64,000 nt of DNA, taken from Rhynchonema sp. JSB1_4. Its lineage: Eukaryota > Nematoda > Chromadorea > Monhysterida > Xyalidae. How positions within the stretch are numbered: the stretch's first letter is position 1; every line of letters starts with the position of its first letter. The stretch covers positions 78,023-142,022 of the forward strand of contig JASAMV010005168.1 of the NCBI GenBank assembly GCA_030248065.1. Direction: 5' to 3'. This document shows, piece after piece, positions 23,201-33,300 of the stretch. The notes under the pieces are model-generated. The model worked only from the letters and a program-made list of their open reading frames with translations, did no database searches and had not been told where the DNA came from. The position numbers were made by a program, and so were the translations under genes.

Positions 23201-26200
23201 CCAAAATTCGCTGATGAGATCATGGACACAACACCGGCTCGTGGCGTCAAGATCTCGCCCTCCCGCCCTGCTGCTGGTGTCTCTGGCAGCACATCATCAA
23301 CAACAACTGGTTGGCTCTTTTTTTGGGCTTCATATTTGGTTTCTATTTGCCTTGGCAGAGAAATACTGACAAAATTTCTTGACTGTTGTGTTGATTATAC
23401 TGGCGGAAAAACCGGTTTTTATATTTCGTGAAAAAAACCGAAAGAACGAAAAAAACGATAAAGAACCGCAGTGTATAAGGATAGGGGAAGCCCAAATAAG
23501 GTATTTTTGACACATAGTAATGTTAGCCCAGACACTACAGTGGTGCCTATGGGTGTTTTTGATGCTTATTGTGACTAAAATAGTTGAAACAAGCTACATT
23601 GACATCGCCCGCGCTTGGCCACAGTTTCTGAATAAAAATATTTCCAAACTTCTGTCAAAAATTGGAAAATTTCGTGAAAAAAGACCGATGTTTCCCAGAG
23701 GCTGAAGTATTTTTTCGTTTCTTTCCACGTCCCGGATGGATCCCTTCTGTTTTTTTTTCGTGAAAAAAACGGTTTTTTTCATCGGCCAGTACACGATGTT
23801 TCCCTCGTTTTTTTCGTTAAAAACTGTTTTTTTCCATCCACCCACCACATCAGTATAGTGTTGATTTGTTTTTAGCTGATGTTTCAACGCCACTGGATAT
23901 AAAGACGACGCTGAGTGACGCTAGCACGATCCTGATGACGTCGTCAACCGCCGATTTGGCCACGACCACGTTCACCACAACTTCATTTCTGCAGGTTATT
24001 TGCCTGTTTGGAGTTCATTTGTGACTTGGGTTGGGAAGTGTGAAAAATTTAACAGTTTGATTTGTTTTCATTTATTTTCAGTCGCCATCTTCGGCCAAAA
24101 ATCGAAGCGAGGTTTCGCCGACGGTTGTCAAAAAACCAATGGTGAAACGCGAAGCAGATGACAGCAGTGGACCAGCAGCTGAGAAAAAGGCGCCGGCAAA
24201 ACGATGTGAGATCAAGCAATTTTTTGTGATTCAGATAACCTAGAAACCTGGTGTTTGACAATTTTCTTAGCTCGACCACAAAAATCGTCAACGTCAAGCG
24301 AGTTATCTTCGACGGGTCCGTCCACATCAGGCAAGAACGCACAGAAAAGCGGCAAAGGTACAGTTACTAACTATCGAGAATTTTTTATTTTTTTGCTCGA
24401 AATGATAAAAAAATTTCCCTTTCGAATTCAGGTAAAGGCATGCGCAGCTCTCACATTGACGCCAACAATCAATCACATTCAACTGCGTTGGACGACGCTT
24501 CAAAATGGACTGCCACTGATGATCTGGCGCTTATTACTGCTGTGCTGCAGGTCGGTTGAGTTTGAGAGAGATCAGGGCCCGCTAAAGCTAAACCATGCCA
24601 TGCTAGAGCGTGGAACCACATCAGCCACAACACGACCTTCCAATATTTGGAATACGCTAGAATTTATCATCTTGCTGCTGTATGGTGCTCTGTCATTTAC
24701 GTTTCACTTGGAACCCGTGTGTGCGTCTCCGGTTTCGCAGGTCTAGTGTTTTGAACAATTTGGCTTTTTTTCCGTCGCGGCACAAAATCTTTCGAGGTTC
24801 TCATTTGTTTGTTTCAGGTAAACGATCTCCGAAAGGTGTACGTCGGTGTCAAGTTTTCGGCACGATTCAGTCTGCCTGAAGTGCAACAGCGCTGGTACGC
24901 ATTGTTGTACGATCCGACCGTGTCGCGGTTAGATAATGTTTCAGTGTGGACTTCAATTGCACGAACTCAGCCATACTACCTGCGTATGTATTCCAGCATG
25001 GCAATGGATTCTATGCGTCAACTGCCGCGCGAAATTGTGCGCAAAATACAGTCAGAAACACTCTACACGCAGCATGAAGAAACCATACTTGCTGCCATAC
25101 CATCGGTTAGTATGAGGGTTCCGTCGCGAATGGCTTGAAATACCCAGACTTGGTTGACTGTTGGCATGAAAGAAGTGTGAATGAGTGGAGTCCTCGGCGG
25201 AAATACGAAACTACCCCTCCCCGAACGAAAATTGCAGAATTCGCCCGTGTCAGCGGCCGATTTCGACGTTCTGCTTTCGAAACATCTCGACACGTTCCAC
25301 GAGGGTCGCACCGGTCGCTCTCTCCATTCGCATTGGCAGCACATGAAATTCTACAAATTGCTCAATGACCAACGCGTCCTGCCGCTGTCGGCCGAACAGA
25401 AAACACCGAATGAAATGTCTTTCTCAGGTTACCGATTGATTGAATTTTGTTTGTTTCTGGTTTTTAAAAAAACTTCAACCTTTCTGTTTCAGAAATTGAG
25501 GATTCGCTTGACGCCGAGCCGGACCCGAGTGCGCCAGATCCCCAACTTGAATCCGAACTGTATCTGGCTGAACGACGGCTGAACCGAGAGATTCGTCTGC
25601 TCGAAAATGAGATACCGAAATATCAAGTGCGTATTGTTTGGTTTCCTGTCTGGACACTAGACACTTTCCAACTTTTGGTTTGCGGACATATTAGCTAGGT
25701 TCAATTCGTACCGGGGTTTTCGTTTTGTGTACATGAAAAAATAAAAACGCCAGGTGCAAATTGCTCGTCACCTCGCAATTATTTTGGCGCAAGCAAGTTT
25801 TCGTGCATGTTGTGCACTGCATAAGATAAGTTCCACTCGTGCGCACGGCACAAATATTCCACTTCCCGTGCTGCAGGTGCTGACCGAGACCGTCACCGGC
25901 ATATCCCCGCCCGACTTCGACTCACAAACAATGGCAGTCCTGAGAGGCAGATTGGTGCGATATCTGTTGCGCAGCAAGGAGGTGGTGATCGGAAGGAATG
26001 CCCACAACCATCAGGTCGATATCGATCTGTCGTTGGAAGGTTGGAATATTTTGAGTTTGTGTGTCACGTTGTTTTGGATCTATGCAAATAATTGTGTGCG
26101 TTATCGTGGGAAAAAGTGGTATTGTATGAACATATTGATATTACGATTGATCAGGTGATCTGTGACTAATAAGTTTGACAACACCCACCAAGACGTCGAC

Positions 26201-26542
26201 ATGATAAACAAAGCACATTGCCACATGACACAGGTCCGTCCTATAAAATCAGTCGCAAGCAGGCGACGATAAAAATGCGCAGCACTGGCGAGTTCTACGT
26301 GACCAACGATGGGAAGCGAGCAATTTATGTGGATGGAAAACCGTTGCTCAAAGATGGAAAGGCGAAATTAGAGAATAATTCCGTTATTGAGGTCTGGGGT
26401 AGCTTTTTCGTCGAATTTGTTTTAATTGTGTGGAATTGAAACAAAACTTTTATAGATCGGAAGCGTTCGACTGTGTTTCCTCGTCAATCATGAAATCATC
26501 AACAAAATCCGCAGTGATTCCATCAAGATGATGGTGGTTTGA
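20241..26542 (+). CDS. MCRS1: microspherule protein 1 (FHA-domain chromatin factor)
   Basis: Nuclear protein of the NSL and INO80 chromatin complexes. Thirteen phase-consistent exons: 20241-20484, 23160-23309, 23876-23994, 24082-24205, 24271-24357, 24432-24550, 24818-24927, 24997-25105, 25238-25427, 25493-25626, 25877-26039, 26234-26391 and 26456-26542 (TGA), giving 597 aa; human MCRS1 is about 460. The extra length is a Ser/Thr/Ala-rich N-terminus. Visible parts are a basic patch (RRRSTRDIKRPKF), then the MCRS N-domain (TDDLALITAVLQVNDL, RWYALLYDPTVSR, MRQLPREIV). A charged coiled coil (LAERRLNREIRLLENEI) follows, then a C-terminal FHA domain with IGRNAHNHQVDIDLS, SRKQATIK and YVTNDGKRAIYVDG. 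The intron between 24927 and 24997 is only 69 bases. The first intron (2.7 kb) is mostly nested transposons. Confidence 0.96.
20693..21548. mobile_element. family-B hAT element with exact duplication, GGCCGGGCC arrays
   Basis: Tips CAGAGGTCGC / GCGACCTCTG with target duplication CGCGGTAC at 20685-20692 and 21549-21556. Both sub-terminal zones are arrays of GGGCCGGGCCGG with GGAGATTTGGGGG spacers. A family-D element is inserted at 20985-21319. It lies in MCRS1 intron 1. Confidence 0.92.
20985..21319. mobile_element. family-D hAT element nested in family B
   Basis: Tips CAGTGGTGTGGCTACC / CTGCGACGCCGTTG with duplication TTTTCAAC at 20977-20984 and 21320-21327. The core has the palindrome-like TTTCGCGCGTGGCGCGGCG next to T/A runs. 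Confidence 0.9.
21586..22856. mobile_element. composite hAT insertion (families E, F and G)
   Basis: The outer tips are CAGTGCTGTGGCTAC and AGCCACAGCACTG, with target duplication CACCTAAC at 21578-21585 and 22857-22864. GGGGCGGGTAGGGTACC units mark family E. From about 22422 a third tip CAGTGTGGTGGCAGG begins TCGAGATACCC-rich sequence (family F). A family-G element is nested at 21755-22165. Palindromes TCGCGCGCAGC and GCGCGCGAAGCGCGCG occur in the E and F parts. Confidence 0.85.
21755..22165. mobile_element. family-G hAT element nested in family E
   Basis: Tips CAGTGGCAGTGTAGTTCC / GGAACTACACTG with duplication CGGGTGCC at 21747-21754 and 22166-22173. Inside are TCTGTTCCCCCTCCG units around an A/T core. 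Solo tips of this family occur near 12252, 12551 and 17680. Confidence 0.88.
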
Positions 26543-28573
26543 GCTGTAATCTCTTCGATGATAATGATCTGTTATTTAGTCCATGAGCTAATTATGTGTT
26601 GAGCCATATTCAGGGGCAGCGAAAATGTGAAATTGGGGGTAATTTTACCAGTTTTCTTGTTTTCGCGATGATAACATTTGTCGGGCTCATGGGAGGAAGC
26701 TTTGTGAACATGGCTGAACAAAACCCTGGCTTGTGTTATTTGTGGTCAATTTGTAGTGCGTCGCATTGTTTTTTTCTCGCTGTACATAATTATTTTCTAC
26801 TTGGGTAACGTTATTTTCTACTGCTGTTAGTCATGATCACGGAAAAACATGAAAATACGTGTCGAGGTTAATTGCAATATGCAATTTGACCCATGTTTGT
26901 GTCACAGTGCCGGCTTCGTTGCACTTACCGCGTCATGCCATTCACGCTTCTTACTAATCCTCTCGCTTAATCAATTTGTTTTTGTTCAGGTTCAGTGTAC
27001 TTTGCATCACAGGTGGTGTCGCTCGAAGTTTTGTGATTCGTCAAACGTAAAGTCGCCAAACTGGTTAGCAAGTATTTCAGCCGATTTACAACTAGTCCGG
27101 TTTTGTCATTTGAATTCTCTATCCCCCCGGATGAGTGCTATCGAAATCCATCTTTCAGTCTGCCCTATTCAATCTCCAAAGTCTTCTATCAGTGATCCTC
27201 TTGTTGATTTGCACGTGCGCTTATCTGCGCGCGTTCTTCCCACGAATTATCGACAAAAATAAAGAAGGGTGAGTGTATTTTTTGCTCAATGCTGAGTTCT
27301 ATTTTTTGCTGATGCGTGGAGCTTGTTCTCATTTCAGGTTTATTGGCGTTTTCTGGAAGTGCGCTCGCATCGGTTTGTTTTTTTTACAACTGTCTTGCGT
27401 TGTGCTATATATAACTTGGTGATCGATCTGTTTTCGTCACGGGACTTGAAATATTTCGAGCGTTACTGATGCCATACCAGTTTTCGACTAGAGCAGTGGT
27501 TCCCAAACAGCTGACCGTGGGCAATAATTATTAGCAGTCCAAGAACAAGTTATCTGGCCGAAACTTAGGTTATCAGTAAATCTTGACATGTCCCAACTCA
27601 AAGAAGCAACTTTGATCCGGACACCAAGTTTGACGCTAACTGTCCCCGGTTTTTTACGTTCTTCCCTGGTTTAAAAAATTGTTGTGTTCTGCCAGGCGAG
27701 CGACTGAGTCCATACGTGGCCGCTTCGTGCGTTGCAATGGCTCTGGTTGTGTTGTTCATGTAGCATTGTGCTCCACACGGATCCACATAAATATTCCACA
27801 AACAATTGTTATTGATGAATGTCGTAACGTCGCCAAAGGCCAACAAAACAACAACGCCGAGACTGAAGCGCACAAGTCGAACTGAGAAATCTGAACCGGT
27901 AGGTTGGATAATATATATTCTGTTTCAAACTAGTTTTGGCTTTGTTTGACGGTATTTACAGCTTGTCAGTCCCACCCGACTGTAAATAGTTGCATGTTGC
28001 ACGTGTCAGTTTGCTATGTACATATTTGCAAATCATATTTTTGTTTTACTGACTCACAGACCAGATACAATAAGTTGAAATTCAACTTACATTATTATTT
28101 GAAACAAAAGAAAAGATCGTACATCATAAACAAAATAATCATTGATTCACATTTTGATGGTCTTATAACATTCGACAAATGTTTCGCAGATGCATCAACG
28201 TGCATCCAGCGCTCTGGCAGCATTCTCGAGCCAGTGCATGCACCACGTCTGAAATTGCGAGGTTCCCTCTTTATGGTCTCCCTCATTATGGCGAAATCCT
28301 CATGGTGTAGTGAATGTTTCGTTTAGCAATCGTTAGTTCCCAATGAGCCGCTAATGTCCTAATTATCACTCCACAGTGACCGTTCTTTGTAATTACCGAA
28401 AATTATAGCATGGAACCAAAAAATACCCCTAATGCGTTTTTGCCATTTTTGGGAGTTGTAGCAATGTAGCCACCTAGCGATTAGGGGTGTTTGGATTTTC
28501 ACAGCTCGAGCTAGCTATGTTGGGCATATCACTCGAACCCCTCCAATACCGGTGCGCCCAAGAAGTATTCATT
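26543..28573. other. region between MCRS1 and the Penelope-like element
   Basis: Mostly unique A/T-rich sequence. AATAAA near 27258 could end the MCRS1 transcript. A minus-strand open frame at 27598-27873 has several cysteines (NNNCLWNIYVDPCGAQCYMN) and might be an exon of an unrecognised secreted protein, but no splice partner is certain. Confidence 0.35.
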
Positions 28574-28670
28574 TTGCGAAAAATTTGTTGTGGTCTTATT
28601 GCCAGCCACTCTGGGTAGCCCTGACGAGGGCTGTTGGGTTAGGGTAAGTCGCCTGGTGAGGCGCGGTTGC

Positions 28671-28705
28671 GACGTTTCGACAACGGATCCTGCTGTCGTC
28701 ATCAG
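28671..28705 (-). ncRNA. hammerhead-ribozyme-like motif in the Penelope-like element
   Basis: On the minus strand the order is CTGATGA, C, GACA...TGTC (stem II with a 10-11 base loop), GAAACGTC. These are the conserved core pieces of type-I hammerheads with the tiny ACGT helix III reported for Penelope-like elements. The single C between CTGATGA and stem II departs from the strict consensus, so activity is uncertain. Confidence 0.5.
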
Positions 28706-28713
28706 GCTGATAT

Positions 28714-28788
28714 GTCCTCCGTGCGGTATCGAACTTGAGGCGTTGGGCTGTGAGTCTAACGCTTTAACCATTCGGCTATCGAGGGGAC
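28714..28788 (-). other. tRNA-like sequence (A and B boxes) inside the retroelement
   Basis: The minus strand shows TAGCCGAATGG (A box, 28778-28768) and AGTTCGATACC (B box, 28735-28725) at normal tRNA spacing. Possible acceptor ends are GTCC...GGAC. The anticodon arm does not fold into a standard 7-base loop, so it is a tRNA-derived relic, not a working tRNA. Confidence 0.5.
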
Positions 28789-28982
28789 AATTATAATGTT
28801 CTTAAAGTGCTATATATACCTAAGACTACCAAGTTCATGTGTTATAACTTTCTCAGTTATAACACGTGTGTTATTATTCATGTGTTATAACTTTTTCAGT
28901 TATAACACGTGTTGTTGCCTGATTTTTGCAAATTTCAAGGGGACATGTGCTTAACCCTGATTTATCAAGGGGAGTCCCTGAT

Positions 28983-31448
28983 CTAGCAAGGTGGCCTGGT
29001 GTTTAGCCATCTGTTGCCCCATTGGGCGCTCAGGTGGTAGCTGGGCGTGGCGAAGTTTGTGCTTCCCTCCTTCTTCATCTCCAAGGCTTCCCTGATCTTC
29101 CTCTTGAACTTGTTGGGTACTGTTGCCAGCACCTTTGTTTCCTTGAAGTTTGGTTGGCAGTTCTGGGGGCACTGCACACAGTGCTCTGCTATAGCACTGG
29201 TTTCGGTGCGCACATACTTCACACCTGTCTTGTGTTGGGACAGTCTGTTTTTCAGCGGCCTTCCGGTCTCTCCGATGTACACTTTGCCACATGGCTCCAT
29301 GGGCACTTTGTATACCACTTCGGCTTTGTGCTCCTGTGGTCTCATCGGAGCTACTTTGCTGAGGGACTTTCTCAGTGTTTGATCACTCTTTCCAACCAGT
29401 CTGACCTTGTACTTGTGGCAGATGCGCTTGAGTTTCTCAGTGCATTGACCACTGTATGGTACCACTGCTGTGGCCACTGGAGCCTCTGGGTTTGGCCTTT
29501 GGTTTGATTGTGGTGCCATTGCCCTCTGTACCTGTGCACTGGGGTAGCCGTTCATGGTGAAGGCGCGGTGGAGTCGCTTCTTTTCCATGTCTCGTTCTTG
29601 TCCTGTGGAGCAGATGGTGTTTGCTCTGTTGGTCAGGCACTTGACCACTCCCAGTTTGGTCTTTGTGGGATGGTTCGACTGCCAATGCAGGTACTTGTCA
29701 GTGTGGGTTGGTTTGCGGTATACGGTGGTGGTCAGGGATCGTGGTGTTCTTTTGACCATCACATCCAGGAAGGGTAGTTGTCCACCTTCCTCTGTCTCCA
29801 TGGTGAACTGTATGGCATTGTTCTGGCTGTTCAGGTGGGCTTTGAACCCTTCCAGTTCATCGGCTGACCCGCTCCACAGGATGAAGGTGTCATCCACGTA
29901 TCGGAGCCATAGGTCTGGAGGAGGGTCTGCTGATCGTAGTGCATCTTCCTCCAGGTCCGCCATGAACAGGTTGCAGAGGATTGGCGATAGTGGGGATCCC
30001 ATCGCCATCCCATCCACCTGTGTGTAGTACTTGTCCTTGTGCTGGAAGTAGGTGTTGGTCACACAGAACTCGGTCAGCTCGAGGATTGCCTCCACACTGA
30101 GGTCAGTTCTTTCACCAAGGTCACTGTCAGCCTCCAGGTGTTTCTTGAGGCTTGTCAGGGCGCCTTGGATGGGAACGCTTGGGAACAGGCTGCAGACATC
30201 GAAGCTTACCATCCTGGTGTTGTGGGATGGTTGCACGTTGTCTATGCGGGCTTTGAACTCCGCGTTGTTCTTGATCACGTGTGGTAGGCTTTGTTCAAGA
30301 GGGCGCAGTATCCTGACCAGGTGTTTAGCCAGTGGGTGTAGTGTGGAGCCTATGCAGCTCACCACTGGTCTTAGCGGCATCTCGGGCTTGTGGATCTTTG
30401 GTAGCCCATAGATGTGTGGTGGTTTGCACCCTTCCTTCACTGGCACGTTGACATTGTGCTTCTTGACCAGTCCTTTGGCCCTCTTCTCTATACCACTGGT
30501 CGGATTGCGCTTTCCTTTGCATTCGAACTTCTTCTTATCCGAGATTGTGTCTTCCAGCTTCTTCTCGTACTCTTCAGTGTCCAGGACCACCGTGGCTCGT
30601 CCTTTGTCCGCTGGCAGCACCGTGATGGTGTCGTCTGCCCGCAGAGTCCTGATGGCTTGTGCTTCTGCCCTGGTGATATTGGGCTTGGGCTCTTTGGCTG
30701 TTCTCAGAGCCTCTTTAACTTCACCTCTGAAGTCCTCCCGCTGGTCTGGTGGCAGGAAGACCGCTGCTGTTTCCAGGCTGGTGACAGTTTCAAGCACTGG
30801 TAGCCTTCTCGGAGCCACTGCGAAGTTCAGCCCCTTGTTCAGGACTGATTCTTCAGCTGTGGTCAGCGGTCTTTGGCTTTTGTTGACCACTGCCGTTGAT
30901 GGCGCTGTTGGTGGTGCGCGGTTGGTATTCAGCTCTTCGAACTTCCTCCTCTGTCCATCCTTGGTCTTCTCATAGGTCTTCCTGTGGAGGCTGTCTGACG
31001 ATGCCTTGATTCGTTCGAAGTCCTCTGGGTCAAGCCGTTGTTGTAGTTTGGCTTCTAGGCGGTCGATTTCGGTCTGTTTCTCCCATTTGGTGAAGCGGTG
31101 GTCGCTGATCCGGGCTCGTAGTAGTGCCTGTTCAGCCCTGCGGAGGATCTTCTTCTCGCGTGGACCATCGCCGCGGTTTAGTAGTCTGAGGCCTTTTGGG
31201 ATGATCTTGTTATCCCGACAGCGGCATGTGAACGTCAGGTGGGCGGACGCCTTCGCATGCTTGATCTTGAGGCTGTCTAGTTGCCTGTATTCCGTCAGAG
31301 TGTCGGGACCATACCGGCTTTCGAGCTGTTCTCTGAATGTTTTTTGTGGCCGTGTGTTGACATTTCTCGTCAGGGCTACCCAGAGTGGCTGGCAATAAGA
31401 CCACAACAAATTTTTCGCAAAATGTCGACACACGGCCACAAAAAACAT
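28983..31448 (-). CDS. Penelope-like reverse transcriptase with GIY-YIG endonuclease
   Basis: An uninterrupted 821-aa frame. The N-terminal LPADKG motif is at residues 279-284. The RT finger motif YGLPKIHKP is at 347-355, RT motif A (MVSFDVCSLFPSVP) at 413-426, motif B (MAMGSPLSPILCNLFMADLE) at 481-500 and the catalytic YVDD at 517-520. The GIY-YIG nuclease starts about 711, with VYKVP then KVYIGETGRPLKNRLSQHK. The protein would copy its RNA at the insertion site and cut the target with the nuclease. The next in-frame Met is about residue 357, so the only usable ATG (31448) lies inside the terminal fold-back. Absence of stops suggests recent activity. Confidence 0.95.
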   Translation of the reverse strand: MFFVAVCRHFAKNLLWSYCQPLWVALTRNVNTRPQKTFREQLESRYGPDTLTEYRQLDSLKIKHAKASAHLTFTCRCRDNKIIPKGLRLLNRGDGPREKKILRRAEQALLRARISDHRFTKWEKQTEIDRLEAKLQQRLDPEDFERIKASSDSLHRKTYEKTKDGQRRKFEELNTNRAPPTAPSTAVVNKSQRPLTTAEESVLNKGLNFAVAPRRLPVLETVTSLETAAVFLPPDQREDFRGEVKEALRTAKEPKPNITRAEAQAIRTLRADDTITVLPADKGRATVVLDTEEYEKKLEDTISDKKKFECKGKRNPTSGIEKRAKGLVKKHNVNVPVKEGCKPPHIYGLPKIHKPEMPLRPVVSCIGSTLHPLAKHLVRILRPLEQSLPHVIKNNAEFKARIDNVQPSHNTRMVSFDVCSLFPSVPIQGALTSLKKHLEADSDLGERTDLSVEAILELTEFCVTNTYFQHKDKYYTQVDGMAMGSPLSPILCNLFMADLEEDALRSADPPPDLWLRYVDDTFILWSGSADELEGFKAHLNSQNNAIQFTMETEEGGQLPFLDVMVKRTPRSLTTTVYRKPTHTDKYLHWQSNHPTKTKLGVVKCLTNRANTICSTGQERDMEKKRLHRAFTMNGYPSAQVQRAMAPQSNQRPNPEAPVATAVVPYSGQCTEKLKRICHKYKVRLVGKSDQTLRKSLSKVAPMRPQEHKAEVVYKVPMEPCGKVYIGETGRPLKNRLSQHKTGVKYVRTETSAIAEHCVQCPQNCQPNFKETKVLATVPNKFKRKIREALEMKKEGSTNFATPSYHLSAQWGNRWLNTRPPC

Positions 31449-31610
31449 TCAAAGAAGTATTCATATGACTACCAACCGTAAGCTGACGGTTCGTCCGTTT
31501 GTAGCTCTTTCTTCCATCCACAATGTGTTGCCATCAGATGCATTAATCGTTCAGTACATATATTCACGTTCTCGTCATCCATCTGAAACTGAGCCCGACA
31601 ATTAGTAGTA

Positions 31611-31682
31611 ATGCTTGGCTTGGGCCTGGGTGTAGTGTTCAGCTGCTATATTGTTTTGGCCGTATTTTGTGTACGAATCAAC
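31611..31682 (+). CDS. possible signal-peptide exon, plus strand
   Basis: ATG, then a hydrophobic stretch (MLGLGLGVVFSCYIVLAV), then AAC followed by a consensus donor GTAAGT. No second exon could be assigned. It faces the minus-strand candidate at 31846-31920, so at most one is likely to be real. Confidence 0.2.
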
Positions 31683-31845
31683 GTAAGTTTGCCTTTTAGC
31701 TGTTCTGTACCACGAAATGAACTGGCCGATTTACCAGTGCCCCAACTTCACAGCAAAATACGATCGAAAAAAGCCTTCAACCGCTGCGGCCGCTTAAAGT
31801 CGTGCAACAACATTAACAGAATGCGACTATATGGTATTGACTTAC

Positions 31846-31920
31846 CTCAGGAAACGCATCACTACTGTAGCCGATTGTTGCCAGGGCGAGAGTTGTGACC
31901 AATATGAGCGCTTTCATCAT
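31846..31920 (-). CDS. possible secreted-peptide first exon, minus strand
   Basis: The minus strand reads MMKALILVTTLALATIGYSS then DAFPE, directly followed by donor GTAAGT (phase 0). This is a textbook cleavable signal peptide. A phase-0 candidate partner is 28248-28195 (TWCMHWLENAARALDAR, then stop) after TTTCAG, with the Penelope-like element inside the intron. Another is the Cys-containing frame at 27873-27598. I recognise no family. Confidence 0.35.
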
Positions 31921-32128
31921 TGTGCTTCGCTTGACTATTGTGTTTTAGGGTCTAATAATCAGAAAGGTGATAGTTGCGCTGGTTGAGCGTTATCCGTTCT
32001 GATACGATGATAATCGCCGGTACTGTTGCATGACGATAACTAAAATTTGGCTGGATTAGGTTAGTCGTAGTCGTTACTCGCGTGGCACATATCATGTGCA
32101 GGGCACATGCGGAAAGTACAGCGCCTAA

Positions 32129-32703
32129 GGGTGGAATTTTCGAAACGGTGTAAAGGTCAGCTGGGCGTAAAGGTCGGCGTAAAGTTCGGTCGAAAGCTCG
32201 GTCGGCGTAGCTCGGTAACGTGAAACATTGTCTGCTATTAACATGGAATGTTTCAAGTTTACACCGAGGTCCAATGGTGTAGCAGGGGGGGGGGGGGGGT
32301 GGGGCTTCCCCCCAAGGTACAGTAGGTAGGTAGGTTGACGCTCCATCCTGGTACAGTAGGTAGGTCGCCGTCCGGCGGCTGGTACAGTAAGTTGCTATTT
32401 TTGGCTCAAAAAGGTATAAAATCGGTACTTTTCACTCCAAATACTCGAAAAATCGCGCGCCACGCGCGAAATTTGCGTGTTGGAGCACGTTTTCATCAAT
32501 ATTTCGACCTAAAAAATTTTGTTCCCCCCCTAGCTCGGCCGGTACAGTAGGTAGGTTGCCGCCCTACATTTTTGGTGGTACAGTAGGTTGCCGCCCCGCC
32601 TATGTAGCTGCACCACTGCCGAGGTCTATCACACTGAGCTGTCGACCGAGCTTTTCACCGACCTTTCCACCCAACTGACCACACCGTTTCGAAAATATCA
32701 CCC
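32129..32703. mobile_element. PIF/Harbinger-like MITE, TAA duplication, with nested hAT element
   Basis: Tips GGGTGGAATTTTCGAAACGG / GTTTCGAAAATATCACCC with TAA at 32126-32128 and 32704-32706. It is a sister of 18357-18967. A hAT element is inserted at 32272-32618. Confidence 0.85.
32272..32618. mobile_element. family-D hAT element, 347 bp, exact 8-bp duplication
   Basis: Tips CAATGGTGTAGC / GTAGCTGCACCACTG with target duplication CCGAGGTC at 32264-32271 and 32619-32626. It contains CAGTAGGTAGGTTG units and the palindrome AATCGCGCGCCACGCGCGAA. Confidence 0.92.
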
Positions 32704-32989
32704 TAAGTCGGAAAGTAGTCGTGATCCGCAAACAGGCATTAGCGTGTAGCTCTGAGCTTCGTGACGTCAGCACGAAAAGGCACAACAATATAACTTTTGA
32801 TTAAACTGTCGGTCGCCAGGGCTAGTCTTGTGCAATATCCTCCATGTGTTGTCGTAATCTGCAGTATAATACAATAGATATGAGGCGATGAAAAACTACT
32901 CCCGTGGGTTCTGGATTAGCTCGCGCTTGGCGGTGGTTCGGGCTTGGACCTTGGTCTGCATTTATGCCAACCATATGCCTGAGCACTAA

Positions 32990-33300
32990 GGGCGGACTTA
33001 GGTTGAACACGGAACACGGAAATATTTCCGTGTTCCGTGTTCCGTGAAAAATTTTGAAAATCACGGAACACGGAAATATTTCCGTGCACGGTAATATTTC
33101 CGTGTTCCGTGATTTTCAAAATTATCACGGAACACGGAACACGGAAATATTTCCGTGTTCCGTGATTTTCAAAATTTTGTCACGGAACACGGAAATATTT
33201 CCGTGCACGGAAATATTTCCGTGACACGGAAATCCATGAAACTGGTTTGTATGTAAATTATTTCCGTGTTCCGTGTTCCGTGTTCAACCTAAGTCCGCCC
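32990..33300. mobile_element. TAA-flanked TIR element made of CACGGAACACGG / AATATTTCC palindromes
   Basis: Tips GGGCGGACTTAGGTTGAA / TTCAACCTAAGTCCGCCC, with TAA at 32987-32989 and 33301-33303 (PIF/Harbinger-like). The interior is nearly all repeats of CACGGAA and AATATTTCCGTG in both orientations and could fold into many hairpins. Confidence 0.85.

Larger units (their letters stand above)
28574..31451 (-). mobile_element. Penelope-like retroelement, near-intact, 13-bp target duplication
   Basis: The duplication AAGAAGTATTCAT lies at 28561-28573 and 31452-31464. Between them, read on the minus strand, are a 5' fold-back, a single RT plus GIY-YIG frame (31448-28983), two copies of a TTATAAC...GTTATAACACGTG hairpin (28915-28843), a tRNA-like stretch (28788-28714) and a hammerhead-like motif (28705-28671). 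A 50-base stretch at 28576-28625 is repeated in reverse at 31368-31420. Inverted partial terminal copies are usual for this class. Confidence 0.92.

Noticed and set aside
23380..23880. A possible fold-back element with GAAAAAAACCG / CGGTTTTTTTC runs in MCRS1 intron 2
   Set aside because: The A/T runs pair loosely, but no matching tips or target duplication could be found.
28714..28788. Functional tRNA gene
   Set aside because: The A and B boxes are good, but the anticodon arm cannot form a normal 5-bp stem with a 7-base loop.
29022..29507. Plus-strand frames of 89-187 aa across 29.0-31.4 kb
   Set aside because: They are antisense shadows of the reverse-transcriptase frame.
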